Positions 15,043 through 23,562 of a DNA stretch of 64,000 bases are shown here, piece after piece. Each line of letters opens with the position of its first letter. Within the stretch, counting starts at the first letter, position 1. The DNA is from Luteococcus japonicus. Its GTDB lineage: Bacteria; Actinomycetota; Actinomycetes; Propionibacteriales; Propionibacteriaceae. The stretch lies in NCBI RefSeq assembly GCF_003752415.1, contig NZ_RKHG01000001.1, forward strand, positions 2,418,001-2,482,000. The letters run 5' to 3'. Under the pieces are notes generated by a model. That model had not been told where the DNA came from, made no database searches, and was given only the letters and a program-made list of their open reading frames with translations. A program made the position numbers and the translations under genes.

Positions 15043-17385
15043 ATGAACCACCACGTGACCCCACAGCCCGAGTACACCTGCCCGATGCATCCGCAGGTGC
15101 GCCAACCAGGCCCCGGACGATGCCCGGAGTGCGAGATGTTCCTCGTGCCGGCCGATGGACCGGGCTCCGCCGGTCACCACGAACACAGCCACTGCGCGGA
15201 GCCGGCCCATGCCGGCCATGAGTCCGCCGACGCCTCGGGGAACCGCGAGCAGGCACGGGAAGCCGCCGCTGCTGGCGAAGCCGTGGACTACACCTGCCCG
15301 ATGCACCCGGAGATCCGACAGGACCACCCGGGCAGCTGCCCCCTGTGCGGCATGGCCCTGGAACCGGTCCGGATCACCAAGGACTCCGGCCCCAACCCGG
15401 AGCTGGCCGACATGACCCGCCGGACATGGATCTCAGCCGCGCTGGCGCTGCCGGTCCTGCTCCTCTCGATGGTGGTCCCGCTCGTCCCAGCACTGGAGCG
15501 AGCCATCCCGATGGGGCTTTCCCAGTGGGTGCAGTTCCTCTTGGCCACCCCCATCGTCTGGTGGGCAGCCAAGCCCTTCTTCGAGCGAGGGTGGGCCTCC
15601 TTGAGGCGCCGGTCGTTGAACATGTTCACGTTGGTGTCGATGGGGGTTGGCGCCGCCTACCTGTACAGCTTGGTCGCGCTGTTCGCGCCCAGCCTGTTCC
15701 CGGCCTCGATGCGGGTGGATGGTCGCGTCGAGGTCTACTTCGAGGCCGCAGCGGTGATCGTGGCGCTGGTGGCGCTGGGGCAGGTCCTGGAACTGCGCGC
15801 CCGCGAGAACACCTCGGGTGCGATTCGGGCGCTGATGGACCTCGCTCCGGCCACGGCCCGCCGGATCGAGACCAACGGCAGCGAGTCCGAAGTGCCTGTG
15901 GCCCAGCTGCAGGCGGGGGACCTGGTGCGAGTGCGCCCGGGGGACAAGATGCCGGTGGACGGCCAGATCGTGGAAGGGCGTTCCGCCGTGGACGAGTCCA
16001 TGGTCACCGGGGAATCGATGCCGGTCACCAAGGAGGCTGGTGACCGGGCAGTGGGTGGCACGGTCAACCAGTCTGGCTCGCTCGTCGTACGTGCCGACAA
16101 GCTCGGCTCCGATTCCGTGCTCGCACGCATCGTCGAGCTGGTCACCAATGCCCAGCGCTCCCGCGCCCCGATCCAGAGCCTCGTCGACAAGGTCTCGGGC
16201 ATCTTCGTCCCCGTCGTCATCGGCATCGCCCTGGTGGCCTTCGTCGTCTGGATGCTGCTCGGTCCTGCGCCTCGCCTGCCACACGCACTCGTGGTCCTGG
16301 TCAGCGTGTTGATCATCGCCTGCCCTTGCGCGCTCGGCCTGGCCACGCCCATGTCGATCATGGTCGGTGTGGGGCGCGGGGCCAATGCGGGCGTGCTGGT
16401 GAAGGATGCGGAAGCCCTGGAGCAGCTGGAGAAGGTCGACACCATCGTGGTCGACAAGACCGGAACCCTCACCGAGGGGCATCCGTCGCTTGCCCGTGTC
16501 ATCACCATCGGGCAGCTCGACGAGCAGGAGGTGGTGCGGCTGGCTGCCGGTGTGGAGCGCAACTCCGAGCATCCGCTCGGCCAGGCCGTGGTGACCGCAG
16601 CCCAGTCGCGTGGCCTGGACATCCCAGCCTCCAAGGACTTCACCAGCGAGGCAGGAGGCGGCGTCCGCGCCGTCGTCGAGGGCCGGGACGTGAGGATCGG
16701 CAATGCAGGCCACGTGCTGGACAGCCAGCACAAGGACCTGCAGGAGCAGGCCGATGCCCTGCGCGCGGACGGTGCCACGGTGGTCTTCCTGTCCGTCGAT
16801 GACAGCCCGTCGGCGATCCTGGCCATCGAGGACTCCATCAAGCAGACCACCCCACAGGCCCTGGCCGAACTGCGGCAGATGGGCATCGACGTCGTGATGC
16901 TCACGGGTGACACCCACGCCACCGCCCAGGCCGTGGCCCATCACCTGGGCATCGAACAGGTGCGAGCCGACGTGCAGCCCGAGGACAAGGCGGCGGTGGT
17001 CGACGAACTCACTCGTCAGGGGCACGTGGTTGCCATGGCGGGCGATGGCGTCAATGACGCTCCGGCCCTGGCTGCTGCTGCGGTCGGCATCGCGATGGGC
17101 ACCGGCACCGACGTCGCGATGGAGAGCGCTGGCATCACCCTGCTGGGAGGAGACCTGACCGGCATTGCCCGGGCACGTCGCCTGTCGCGTGCCACGATGT
17201 CCAACATCCGCCAGAACCTGCTGTTCGCCTTCCTCTACAACGCCATCGGCATCCCCATCGCCGCCGGCTTGTTGTACCCGGTGTGGGGCGTGCTGCTCTC
17301 GCCGATGCTGGCGGCCCTGGCCATGGCCCTGTCCAGTGTCAGCGTCATCACCAATGCCTCACGTCTGCGCCTGGCGACGGTGTAG
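15043..17385 (+). CDS. Copper-translocating P1B-ATPase with two N-terminal heavy-metal-binding domains
   Basis: 780 residues; the ATG at 15043 is chosen because GGGAGA precedes it at good distance and it lies beyond the operator (ATG 15028 is an alternative). The N-terminus has two CPMHP-type metal-binding repeats ([20 protein letters not shown] and [20 protein letters not shown]) separated by a His-rich linker. Then come eight membrane helices with the CPC ion site in [26 protein letters not shown] (phosphorylated Asp), the HP motif in [11 protein letters not shown] and [10 protein letters not shown]. Role: ATP-driven export of Cu(I) or Ag(I). It differs from the HMA-type copA at 42108. Confidence 0.93.
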   Translation: MNHHVTPQPEYTCPMHPQVRQPGPGRCPECEMFLVPADGPGSAGHHEHSHCAEPAHAGHESADASGNREQAREAAAAGEAVDYTCPMHPEIRQDHPGSCPLCGMALEPVRITKDSGPNPELADMTRRTWISAALALPVLLLSMVVPLVPALERAIPMGLSQWVQFLLATPIVWWAAKPFFERGWASLRRRSLNMFTLVSMGVGAAYLYSLVALFAPSLFPASMRVDGRVEVYFEAAAVIVALVALGQVLELRARENTSGAIRALMDLAPATARRIETNGSESEVPVAQLQAGDLVRVRPGDKMPVDGQIVEGRSAVDESMVTGESMPVTKEAGDRAVGGTVNQSGSLVVRADKLGSDSVLARIVELVTNAQRSRAPIQSLVDKVSGIFVPVVIGIALVAFVVWMLLGPAPRLPHALVVLVSVLIIACPCALGLATPMSIMVGVGRGANAGVLVKDAEALEQLEKVDTIVVDKTGTLTEGHPSLARVITIGQLDEQEVVRLAAGVERNSEHPLGQAVVTAAQSRGLDIPASKDFTSEAGGGVRAVVEGRDVRIGNAGHVLDSQHKDLQEQADALRADGATVVFLSVDDSPSAILAIEDSIKQTTPQALAELRQMGIDVVMLTGDTHATAQAVAHHLGIEQVRADVQPEDKAAVVDELTRQGHVVAMAGDGVNDAPALAAAAVGIAMGTGTDVAMESAGITLLGGDLTGIARARRLSRATMSNIRQNLLFAFLYNAIGIPIAAGLLYPVWGVLLSPMLAALAMALSSVSVITNASRLRLATV

Positions 17386-17390
17386 CCCAC

Positions 17391-17445
17391 CAGGTCTGCC
17401 TCCTGCTCCAGTGCCACCCTCGACGTGGTTGTCGCCAACGACTGA
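17391..17445 (+). pseudogene. Degenerate duplicate of the ohr 3' end
   Basis: CAGGTCTGCC, CTCCAGTGCCACCC and CGACGTGGTTGTCGCCAACG ending in TGA correspond base for base (with few changes and a short deletion) to the last ~70 bp of ohr at 14290-14358. Nothing else of ohr is present, so this is a relic rather than a gene. Confidence 0.75.
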
Positions 17446-17461
17446 CTGAAGCGCCGTCAAC

Positions 17462-17477
17462 CGTTCCACGTGGAACG
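17462..17477. promoter_or_regulatory. parS-like 16-bp palindrome
   Basis: CGTTCCACGTGGAACG is perfectly palindromic. The parS consensus bound by ParB is TGTTTCACGTGAAACA, and known natural variants carry GTTCCACGTGGAAC, so 12 of 16 positions match the consensus and the inner 14 match the variant. It is the only such site I noticed in the window. Confidence 0.45.
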
Positions 17478-17666
17478 AGCCCGGCACCTCCGCCCAGTAG
17501 GGGCGGGGTGCCGGATGATCGCGAACGCGGCAGTCTCGAGGCGCTTCAGGTCGTAGACGCCTCACAGCTGCCTGTTTCCGGGGCGAACCGCCGTCGTACT
17601 AGGGTCAATGCCCCGACCGCCAGTCCCGTGGCACTCTGTGGCGGTCCGACCCAGGACAGGAGCTTC

Positions 17667-19397
17667 ATGACGACGCTGCCCTCGAACCAACCCACCTGGG
17701 CGCTGGGCGAAGGCCCCGCCCGTCTGCTTGGCGACGACGGACCGGCACGGCTGCGCATCGAACTCATGGGCACGCTCGAGCTGCGCGATGGGTGGCTGGC
17801 CTGCGTCGACCCCTACACGCTGGCTTCGCAGGTCGAGCTGGAGGTCCCCGCGGGGGAGCACGAGGTCTACGTCACCGTCGCCGACGTCTCCGAGGAGCAG
17901 GACGGCAGCCACTGCCGCAATTCCGCGCTCAGTCTGCTGCTGGCGCCCCTGGAGGAGGTCCGGACCTCGACGGCGAGCCTGGACGCCCTGCTCGACGAGG
18001 ACGGGGACGTACAGGCCGTCGGGGTGGATGCCGGGGTGGCCGCGATGATGGACCGCAGCACCTTCCGCAGCCTCCACGAGATGGGCGACCAGCTCGAGCA
18101 GGTCAATGATCGCTGGCTCGAGTTGGCCGAGTCCCGGCACGCCACGGTCGACGGCTTCGTCGACGACGTCAATGCTGCCGGACGGGTGGTGGCAGTCGAC
18201 GCCGGCTGGGGCGACGGGGGTTATGCCGTCGTGCGCGCCTTCGACGCCGACGGACGCCTGCTCGCGGTCCACCTCGACTTCGAGGTGATCGACGGCCCCC
18301 GGCCCAAGGAATTGCTGGAGGATGGAGACGACGTCGACGACGAGTTCGACGACGAAGACCAGACCCAACCAACCACCGCCGACAAGCCGAAGACGCCCAT
18401 GTCAGCGCCCATTCGCGCCTTCGGCGCCGTACTGCTCATCACCCTGTTCACCATCCCCGGCCTGGTGCTCTGGAGCCACCTCCACGGGCGTTCCCCTGGC
18501 GCCCTCGCCTGGGCGGCCCTCCTGCCGCCGATCGCGCTGAGCGTCGTGTTGGCCATGGGCCGTCGTCGTCGGGGTGACGACGGGCAGGAGGATGATGACG
18601 CCGCCTCCACCATGTTCTGGTTCGCCGGGATCTTCTTGCTGGGCGGAATCCTCCTGCTGAAGGTGTCCTGGCCGGTTCCGGTGCTGCTGCACCTGCTGGC
18701 CGGTGGCGCGGCCGGCATGGTGGTGAGCTTCCTGCTGGGGAGCCGGGACGGCACGAGGACCAATGTGCCCCTCTGGGCGCACGGCCCGTTGGCACTGGCA
18801 GGCTCGTCGCTGCTGCACCTGGCCGCTGCAGGTCGGTTGTCGTGGAGTCCGCAGCTGGGTGCATGGGCGGCGATCCTGCTCGGACAGGCCTTGCTGCCGG
18901 CGTGGCTTGCCCTGAAGCCGCTGACCGTCTTCCCCGAGTTCCGGGAGGAGCTGGGGGAGCACTGGGGAACGGTGGACGGGGTGCATCCCCATGACGCCCT
19001 GGTCTGGCACGTCGAGGAGGGACGGCGCGAACCCATGGGCATGTGTTCCCTGGTCCTGGCGCTGGTGGGGGCGCTGGTCGTGGTGCCGCTCAGCATGTCC
19101 TGGCCGTGGATCGCCTGGGGATTCCTGGCGGTGGTGCTGGTGGTGACGGTGCGTGATCGCCTCCGACTGGGCACTGCCGAGCGGGCGCTCGGGGAGCGAC
19201 GCGCAGCCGTCAGGCAGCAGCTTGATCGGCTCTACCCGAACTTGCGGGCGCAATCCCTGGCCACGGCCGTCGCACAGGTGCTCCTAGTGGTGGGCGCGTG
19301 CCTGTGCCCCGTCGCACCCTTGGCGACGCTGGGTCTGTACGCCTTGGCCGCGGCCCAGTGGGTGGCCATCTTCCTGCGCGGTGGCCGGAGGGTGTGA
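17667..19397 (+). CDS. DUF4241 domain fused to a multi-span membrane domain
   Basis: 576 residues from the ATG at 17667. Residues 1 to about 215 look like a DUF4241 domain: a GTLELRDGWLACVDPYTL start, VPAGEHEVYVTVADV, VGVDAGVAAMMDRSTF, and the closing AGWGDGGYAVVRAFDADGR. A strongly acidic linker (EDGDDVDDEFDDEDQ) follows, then about eight hydrophobic segments to the C-terminus. DUF4241 has no established function but often appears in polymorphic-toxin or immunity settings; fusion to a membrane domain is uncommon in my knowledge. It stands alone, with the parS-like site upstream and the Phd/PIN pair downstream. Confidence 0.65.
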   Translation: MTTLPSNQPTWALGEGPARLLGDDGPARLRIELMGTLELRDGWLACVDPYTLASQVELEVPAGEHEVYVTVADVSEEQDGSHCRNSALSLLLAPLEEVRTSTASLDALLDEDGDVQAVGVDAGVAAMMDRSTFRSLHEMGDQLEQVNDRWLELAESRHATVDGFVDDVNAAGRVVAVDAGWGDGGYAVVRAFDADGRLLAVHLDFEVIDGPRPKELLEDGDDVDDEFDDEDQTQPTTADKPKTPMSAPIRAFGAVLLITLFTIPGLVLWSHLHGRSPGALAWAALLPPIALSVVLAMGRRRRGDDGQEDDDAASTMFWFAGIFLLGGILLLKVSWPVPVLLHLLAGGAAGMVVSFLLGSRDGTRTNVPLWAHGPLALAGSSLLHLAAAGRLSWSPQLGAWAAILLGQALLPAWLALKPLTVFPEFREELGEHWGTVDGVHPHDALVWHVEEGRREPMGMCSLVLALVGALVVVPLSMSWPWIAWGFLAVVLVVTVRDRLRLGTAERALGERRAAVRQQLDRLYPNLRAQSLATAVAQVLLVVGACLCPVAPLATLGLYALAAAQWVAIFLRGGRRV

Positions 19398-19484
19398 CCT
19401 GACAGGCGCATCGCGGGGGACGTCGTTGCCCCGCTGGCCGGTGATGGTCAGCGGCAACTGTGTGCGTCCCACTCCGGGCGTATT

Positions 19485-19502
19485 GTGTACACATCGGTAC
19501 AC
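19485..19502 (+). promoter_or_regulatory. Inverted repeat in the phd promoter
   Basis: GTGTAC (19485-19490) and GTACAC (19497-19502) form a dyad that overlaps the probable -10 region and lies 12 bp before the antitoxin start. Phd-type antitoxins repress their own promoters through such palindromes, so this is the likely autoregulatory operator. Confidence 0.6.
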
Positions 19503-19514
19503 ATGGGAGGTGTC

Positions 19515-19763
19515 ATGACCGCGAGCGTCGGTATTCGTGAGTTCCGGGCGGGGCTGGCGGATTACGTGGCCGGTTCGGAGCCGGTGGCGGTCACCCGTCA
19601 TGGGGTGACGGTCGGGTGGTTCATCCCGACTCCGGTGGATCGTGTGGCGCAGGTGGAGTCGCTCCGTCTGGCCGGGCAGCGGCTGGACGCGCTGCTGGCT
19701 GCTCAGGGAGTCGACGTCGACGAAGTCGTGGACGCCTTCAAGGCCGCTCGCGCCACTCGGTGA
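19515..19763 (+). CDS. Phd/YefM-family antitoxin
   Basis: 82 residues from the ATG preceded by GGGAGG. The N-terminal SVGIREFRAGLADYVAGSEP plus VAVTRHGVTVGWFIP is the canonical Phd/YefM DNA-binding fold; the C-terminal helix DALLAAQGVDVDEVVDAFKA would wrap the toxin. The stop overlaps the start of the PIN gene (TGATG). Role: neutralises the partner toxin and represses the operon. Confidence 0.88.
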   Translation: MTASVGIREFRAGLADYVAGSEPVAVTRHGVTVGWFIPTPVDRVAQVESLRLAGQRLDALLAAQGVDVDEVVDAFKAARATR

Positions 19764-20266
19764 TGGACCAGTCGAAGAGCATCGTGCTGGATGCCAACAT
19801 CCTGATCCGCCTGGTACTTGGTCGCCGAGTGCGGGCGTTGGTGCTCGACCACGTCGACCAGGTGGAGTTCTTCACGCCTGGCGTGTGTTTCGACGACGCC
19901 CGCAAGTACCTGCCCTCGATCCTGGACCGCCGGGGCGTCGCATCGGATGGGATCCAGGATGCGCTCGAGGTGTTGGACGGCTTCGAGGGCGTGGTGCGTC
20001 CACTGGATGAGTCGGTGTACGGCTCGGCGAGGGTGGATGCCTTGGCGCGGATCGCGTCGCGTGACGCGGCTGATTGGCCGATCTTGGCAGTTGAGGATGC
20101 TCACACACGCCCGCGCAGCCCTTGGCGTGGACGTTCCCGCCAGCGCCCGGCTGGATACGGAGGCCCGTCGACAGCTGTCGAGATGCAGCGAACTTTGAAC
20201 GCCGGCCCGCTGCGTACGTTGGACAACCGCCCCGTTCGGCGCGGGCCGTTCAAAGTAGAATGCTGA
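19763..20266 (+). pseudogene. PIN-domain toxin with its C-terminus replaced by a repeat element
   Basis: Start ATG overlaps the antitoxin stop. Residues 1-107 are a good PIN domain: SIVLDANILIRLVLG with the first acidic residue, VEFFTPGVCFDDARKYLPSI, and ASRDAADWPILAV. Complete PIN proteins continue with a strand and the last conserved Asp residues; here the frame instead runs into repeat copy B (EDAHTRPRSPWRGRSRQRP...) and ends at 20266 with unrelated residues. The active site is incomplete, so the toxin is probably dead while the antitoxin remains. Confidence 0.75.
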
Positions 20267-20345
20267 GAAGACCTCCGGGTTCGGGTGGCCAAAGGATGCA
20301 CCAAGGGCAACCCTGCCGGCAGCTTGTCCCGCGGACCTGTGGCCG
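20088..20345 (+). repeat. Dispersed MITE-like repeat, copy B
   Basis: Shares the left block GTTGAGGATGCTCAC...CGCCCGGCT with copy A, then jumps to GGATACGGAGGCCCGT. It keeps only the right arm of the hairpin (TGTCGAGATGCAGCG), the ACTTTGAAC box, CGTTCAAAGTAGAA, GCTGAGAA and the outer CAAGGGCAACCCTGCCGGCAG. About 35 bp of the core, including the left hairpin arm, are deleted. Confidence 0.6.
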
Positions 20346-20366
20346 CCTTCGGGGCGCTTTGCGCAG

Positions 20367-21404
20367 TCAGGGACGCTCGGTCGACGATGAGACGACTGCG
20401 GCGGCTGGTGCCGGCGTGGGGTGCCACAGGGGCAGGTCCTGCCAGCCATCCGGGAAGCCTGCAGCGTGTTTCAAACTGACCCGGTCAATGTTGGGGAAGG
20501 TGGCCATCACCTCTCGGAATTCGGCTGGCCAGCTAGTTGCAGGGTTTGCGCGGCGGAGTAGGTAGGCGGTCAGAGCGGCCAGGAAGTAGATCTTGTCTGA
20601 GTCTGCTGCACGCAGGTGGTGGAGGTCTGTCTGCACCATGCGCGTGTTGATCTTGTCTGGCGGGTAGACGGTGCTCCGGTTCCACAGGCGGGCGTTGTGC
20701 GCGCAGTGGTTGCGGGTCACGTTGAGGGCTCGCAGCCAGCCCTCGAACACCTCGGGGCTCTTGACTCCGAACTCCTTGGCCACACGGCGGCGGTCGACCG
20801 GGGCCATGAGCCCGAAGAGCGAGATGAGGCAGCCCATGGTCATGAACTCGCAGGCTGCCCAGATGGGAACCTGGCCGTCGTACTTGTGGGTGAAGTGCTT
20901 GACGTACTCCTCATTCCTGGCCTTGCTCTGGAGGGCGTCATACTCCGCTCGCCACACGTCGTACGCCGTGCGCGCTCGGTCGTGTCGGCGGCGGGGCGGT
21001 CGGCTGCAGGCGGTGGCATCCAGTGAGGTGCGGTCGAGGTGGCCGGTGGGGCTATGTGTGCTCAGGCGGTAGGCGATTCGCGCGCGGAGAGCGACTTCGA
21101 GTGATTCGAGACCGGCGAAGATGGTGCACCGCAGCCGCTCGTCGAAGTCGTGCAGGGCAAGGATGGCGTCGAAGGTGGTTCCTTTACGGAATGTGTCCAA
21201 GCGCTGGGGCTTCGTGGACGACTTGTCCGCGTCGTCGCCGGCAGAGGCCATCTGCCGGAAAGGGTAGCTGTATCCGGACAAGCGGTAGTAGCCGATGCGT
21301 TGCAGCGCTGCGACGGCCGCGGCATCGTCGGGGACGACCATGCCGCGGGACTTGAGCAGCTTCACCTGTTCGTCCCACGGAAGGTGTGGCTTGGTGTACC
21401 CCAT
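20367..21404 (-). CDS. Abi_2 family protein with HEPN RNase motif (AbiD/AbiF-like)
   Basis: 345 residues from the ATG at 21404 with a GGGGGG stretch upstream. Abi_2 landmarks: YTKPHLPWDEQVKLLKSRGM, IGYYRLSGYSYPFRQ, a KGTTFDAILALHDFDERLR block, and near residue 260 the R-N-x-C-A-H motif (VTRNHCAHNARLWNR) of HEPN ribonucleases. AbiD/F proteins give abortive phage resistance in lactococci, and related HEPN proteins cleave RNA on infection. It stands as a single gene next to repeat copy B and the disabled PIN module, within an accessory stretch. Confidence 0.82.
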   Translation of the reverse strand: MGYTKPHLPWDEQVKLLKSRGMVVPDDAAAVAALQRIGYYRLSGYSYPFRQMASAGDDADKSSTKPQRLDTFRKGTTFDAILALHDFDERLRCTIFAGLESLEVALRARIAYRLSTHSPTGHLDRTSLDATACSRPPRRRHDRARTAYDVWRAEYDALQSKARNEEYVKHFTHKYDGQVPIWAACEFMTMGCLISLFGLMAPVDRRRVAKEFGVKSPEVFEGWLRALNVTRNHCAHNARLWNRSTVYPPDKINTRMVQTDLHHLRAADSDKIYFLAALTAYLLRRANPATSWPAEFREVMATFPNIDRVSLKHAAGFPDGWQDLPLWHPTPAPAAAVVSSSTERP

Positions 21405-21634
21405 CGGCAGCCCCCCAGAAAAAGAAAACCGACCCATGCACGACTGGTGGCCTTCGCCGGTAGCCGAGAGAGGGGTCGGTGTTTGTGGAGCTAGTTTCGC
21501 ACATCCGGGTGCCAGAACCAAGAGCGACGGGCGTGGCTATGTCAACTCCATCCGGCCCCGGGATGACGGGGAGTCACAGCGGGGCCAAACCAAGCTGTCA
21601 CAGCCATTCCCCAGAGCTGGCGCGTCAATCAGTC

Positions 21635-22600
21635 TCAGTTGGCCGCGATGAGGTCTTCAGCGACCGTCGTGCGTTCGTAGAGCACGTACCGACCGAAACG
21701 TGACGTCTGCAGCAGTCCTGCCGCAGCAAGGGCGCGGAGGTGCTGGTTCGCGGCCGGTGTGGTGACGCCCATGAACAGTGCCACAGCGGTGGATGACGCG
21801 GGTTCTTCGAGGCTGAGGAGGAGTTCAGTGCGGGTCCGGCCGAGGATGCCGACGAGGCCTGGCGCCGTGTCCGAATGGTTGTCACTGAGTCGACCTCGTC
21901 CGCGGGCCCGGTAGCTGAACACGGCGTCGGCTGCGCTCGAGTTGGGCAGGTTCATGCCCCACTTCACCAGCGTGGGGAGCATCGTGAAGCCGCTGCCTGC
22001 CGTGTCCCTCTCGTAGGGGTCCCAGGGCGCGTTGCCCAGTGGCATGAGGATGTCGTGGCCGTCGATGACGAAGTGTGGCTGGACCTCGGCCAGGGCGGCG
22101 GCTGGCCCCAGCGCAGCCAGGGTCTGGGCGCGGTAGGTGATGTCGGCGTCCAGCACCTGTCGAAAGCGTGGCCAGTAGCCCTCGAAGCACTCCCGCCAGA
22201 AGTCGTCCAGGATGGCCAGCAGGTTCTGTTTCACCTGCGCGTCCGTGCGACCGAGCACATCGGGGATGTCACGCCCCCAGACCTGCTCCACGTCGTGCCG
22301 GTAGCGGGCCGCCGGAATGTCGTCGAGGACGCGACGTTCCGATGCGAAGGTCGCGGCCCGCCGGCTCGCCGGACGCATGAACACGTCCACCAGGCTCTTC
22401 TCCCGGTTGAGCAGCGCCAGGATGCGCTCCTCGCCCACGACGGCCCTGCCAGCGGCCGTCTCCTCGTACCACTTCGCATGGAAGGGGTGCCGGTGGGGAT
22501 AGCGCACGATCATCGAGGCGAGGGCACACTCACTGACCGGGTTCGGCGCGAAACGAAGGTTCGCCAGACCGTTCCGGAAGACATGCGCGCGGAGTTCCAT
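21635..22600 (-). CDS. ArsR-type transcription regulator with DUF5937-like N-terminal domain
   Basis: 321 residues from the ATG at 22600. The C-terminal 80 residues form a winged helix (LVGILGRTRTELLLSLEEPA, TPAANQHLRALAAAGLLQTS, RFGRYVLYERT). The N-terminal ~230 residues (LRAHVFRNGLANLRFAPNPV, HGHD-like segment in FVIDGHDILMPLGNAP) correspond to the DUF5937 architecture common in actinomycete regulators, which may bind a ligand. It is divergent from the ABC exporter genes; a palindrome abuts its start codon. Confidence 0.78.
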   Translation of the reverse strand: MELRAHVFRNGLANLRFAPNPVSECALASMIVRYPHRHPFHAKWYEETAAGRAVVGEERILALLNREKSLVDVFMRPASRRAATFASERRVLDDIPAARYRHDVEQVWGRDIPDVLGRTDAQVKQNLLAILDDFWRECFEGYWPRFRQVLDADITYRAQTLAALGPAAALAEVQPHFVIDGHDILMPLGNAPWDPYERDTAGSGFTMLPTLVKWGMNLPNSSAADAVFSYRARGRGRLSDNHSDTAPGLVGILGRTRTELLLSLEEPASSTAVALFMGVTTPAANQHLRALAAAGLLQTSRFGRYVLYERTTVAEDLIAAN

Positions 22601-22616
22601 GTAGCAAAACGCTACA
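22600..22616. promoter_or_regulatory. Palindromic operator between regulator and ABC exporter
   Basis: TGTAGCAAAACGCTACA is a perfect 6-bp dyad (TGTAGC/GCTACA) separated by AAAAC. It sits exactly at the start of the regulator gene and 41 bp upstream of the exporter, which suits autorepression plus control of the divergent operon. Confidence 0.65.
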
Positions 22617-22656
22617 TCCATGGACGTGTCCACAGGAGCCCGGTCAGAGTGCTCGC

Positions 22657-23562
22657 ATGAGCACCGCCATCCGTCTCGACGCCCTCACCCGCACGTTCGG
22701 GAGGGGCCAGAACCAGGTGACCGCACTGGACAGGATCAGCCTCGAGGTTCCCGAAGGACAGCTCATTGCCGTCCTCGGCGAGAACGGTGCAGGCAAGACC
22801 ACGCTCACCAAGATCCTGTCCACCATGCTCTACCCGAGCAGCGGTACCGCCCAGGTCTTCGGCCATGACGTCGTGCAGGCCGCCCGGCAGGTCCGACAGG
22901 ACACCACCGTCATCTTCGGAGGCGACCGCGGCCTCTACGAGATGCTCACCGTCCGCGACAACCTGGCCTACTTCGGCGCCCTCCATGGTGTTCGCCGACG
23001 TGACCTGAGAAGCAGGATCCCCGCCCTGCTGGAACAAGTGGGGCTGGCCGACGCCGGTACCCGCAAGGTACAGACCTACTCCAAGGGCATGCGGCAGCGA
23101 CTCCACATCGCCGTGGGCCTGCTCACCCGGCCCAGGCTCCTGCTGCTCGACGAGCCCACTGTCGGCCTTGACCCCAACGAGTCTGAACGCCTGCGCGGCG
23201 TCATCGCCCAGATGCATGCCGACGGCACGACGGTGCTTTTGACCTCGCACAACCTCCTTGACGTGGAACGGCTGGCCGAGCGGGTCGTCATGGTCAGCCG
23301 CGGCGCGATCACGCACGACCTGGGCCTCGCCGAGTTCCGACGTCTGACCGGGCTCGACGCCGTCGTCACCGCGCAGCTCCGCACGCCGGACGGCGCCAGC
23401 GAGGTCGTCGTCCCAGTGGAGCGGTGGAGCGCAGACACTCTGGCCGCGCTCGCCAGACGGTTCCAGGACGAGGAACTCGTCGCGCTCGATGTGCGGCCTT
23501 CGTCGCTGGAGGATGCCTTCGCGCTCGCCTCCGGCCAGTCCGTCGGCGGGGACGCGCGATGA
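22657..23562 (+). CDS. ABC exporter ATP-binding protein (DrrA-like)
   Basis: 301 residues. Walker A is GENGAGKTT (near residue 43), Q-loop region DTTVIFGGDRG, signature YSKGMRQRL, Walker B LLLLDEPTVGLD and a switch His in LTSHNLLDVERLAE. The C-terminal ~80 residues resemble the regulatory extension of drug/ABC-2 exporters. It opens a three-gene operon with two permeases; the stop overlaps the next start (ATGA). Substrate unknown; DUF5937-regulated exporters often handle lipophilic drugs or peptides, which is only an analogy. Confidence 0.9.
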   Translation: MSTAIRLDALTRTFGRGQNQVTALDRISLEVPEGQLIAVLGENGAGKTTLTKILSTMLYPSSGTAQVFGHDVVQAARQVRQDTTVIFGGDRGLYEMLTVRDNLAYFGALHGVRRRDLRSRIPALLEQVGLADAGTRKVQTYSKGMRQRLHIAVGLLTRPRLLLLDEPTVGLDPNESERLRGVIAQMHADGTTVLLTSHNLLDVERLAERVVMVSRGAITHDLGLAEFRRLTGLDAVVTAQLRTPDGASEVVVPVERWSADTLAALARRFQDEELVALDVRPSSLEDAFALASGQSVGGDAR

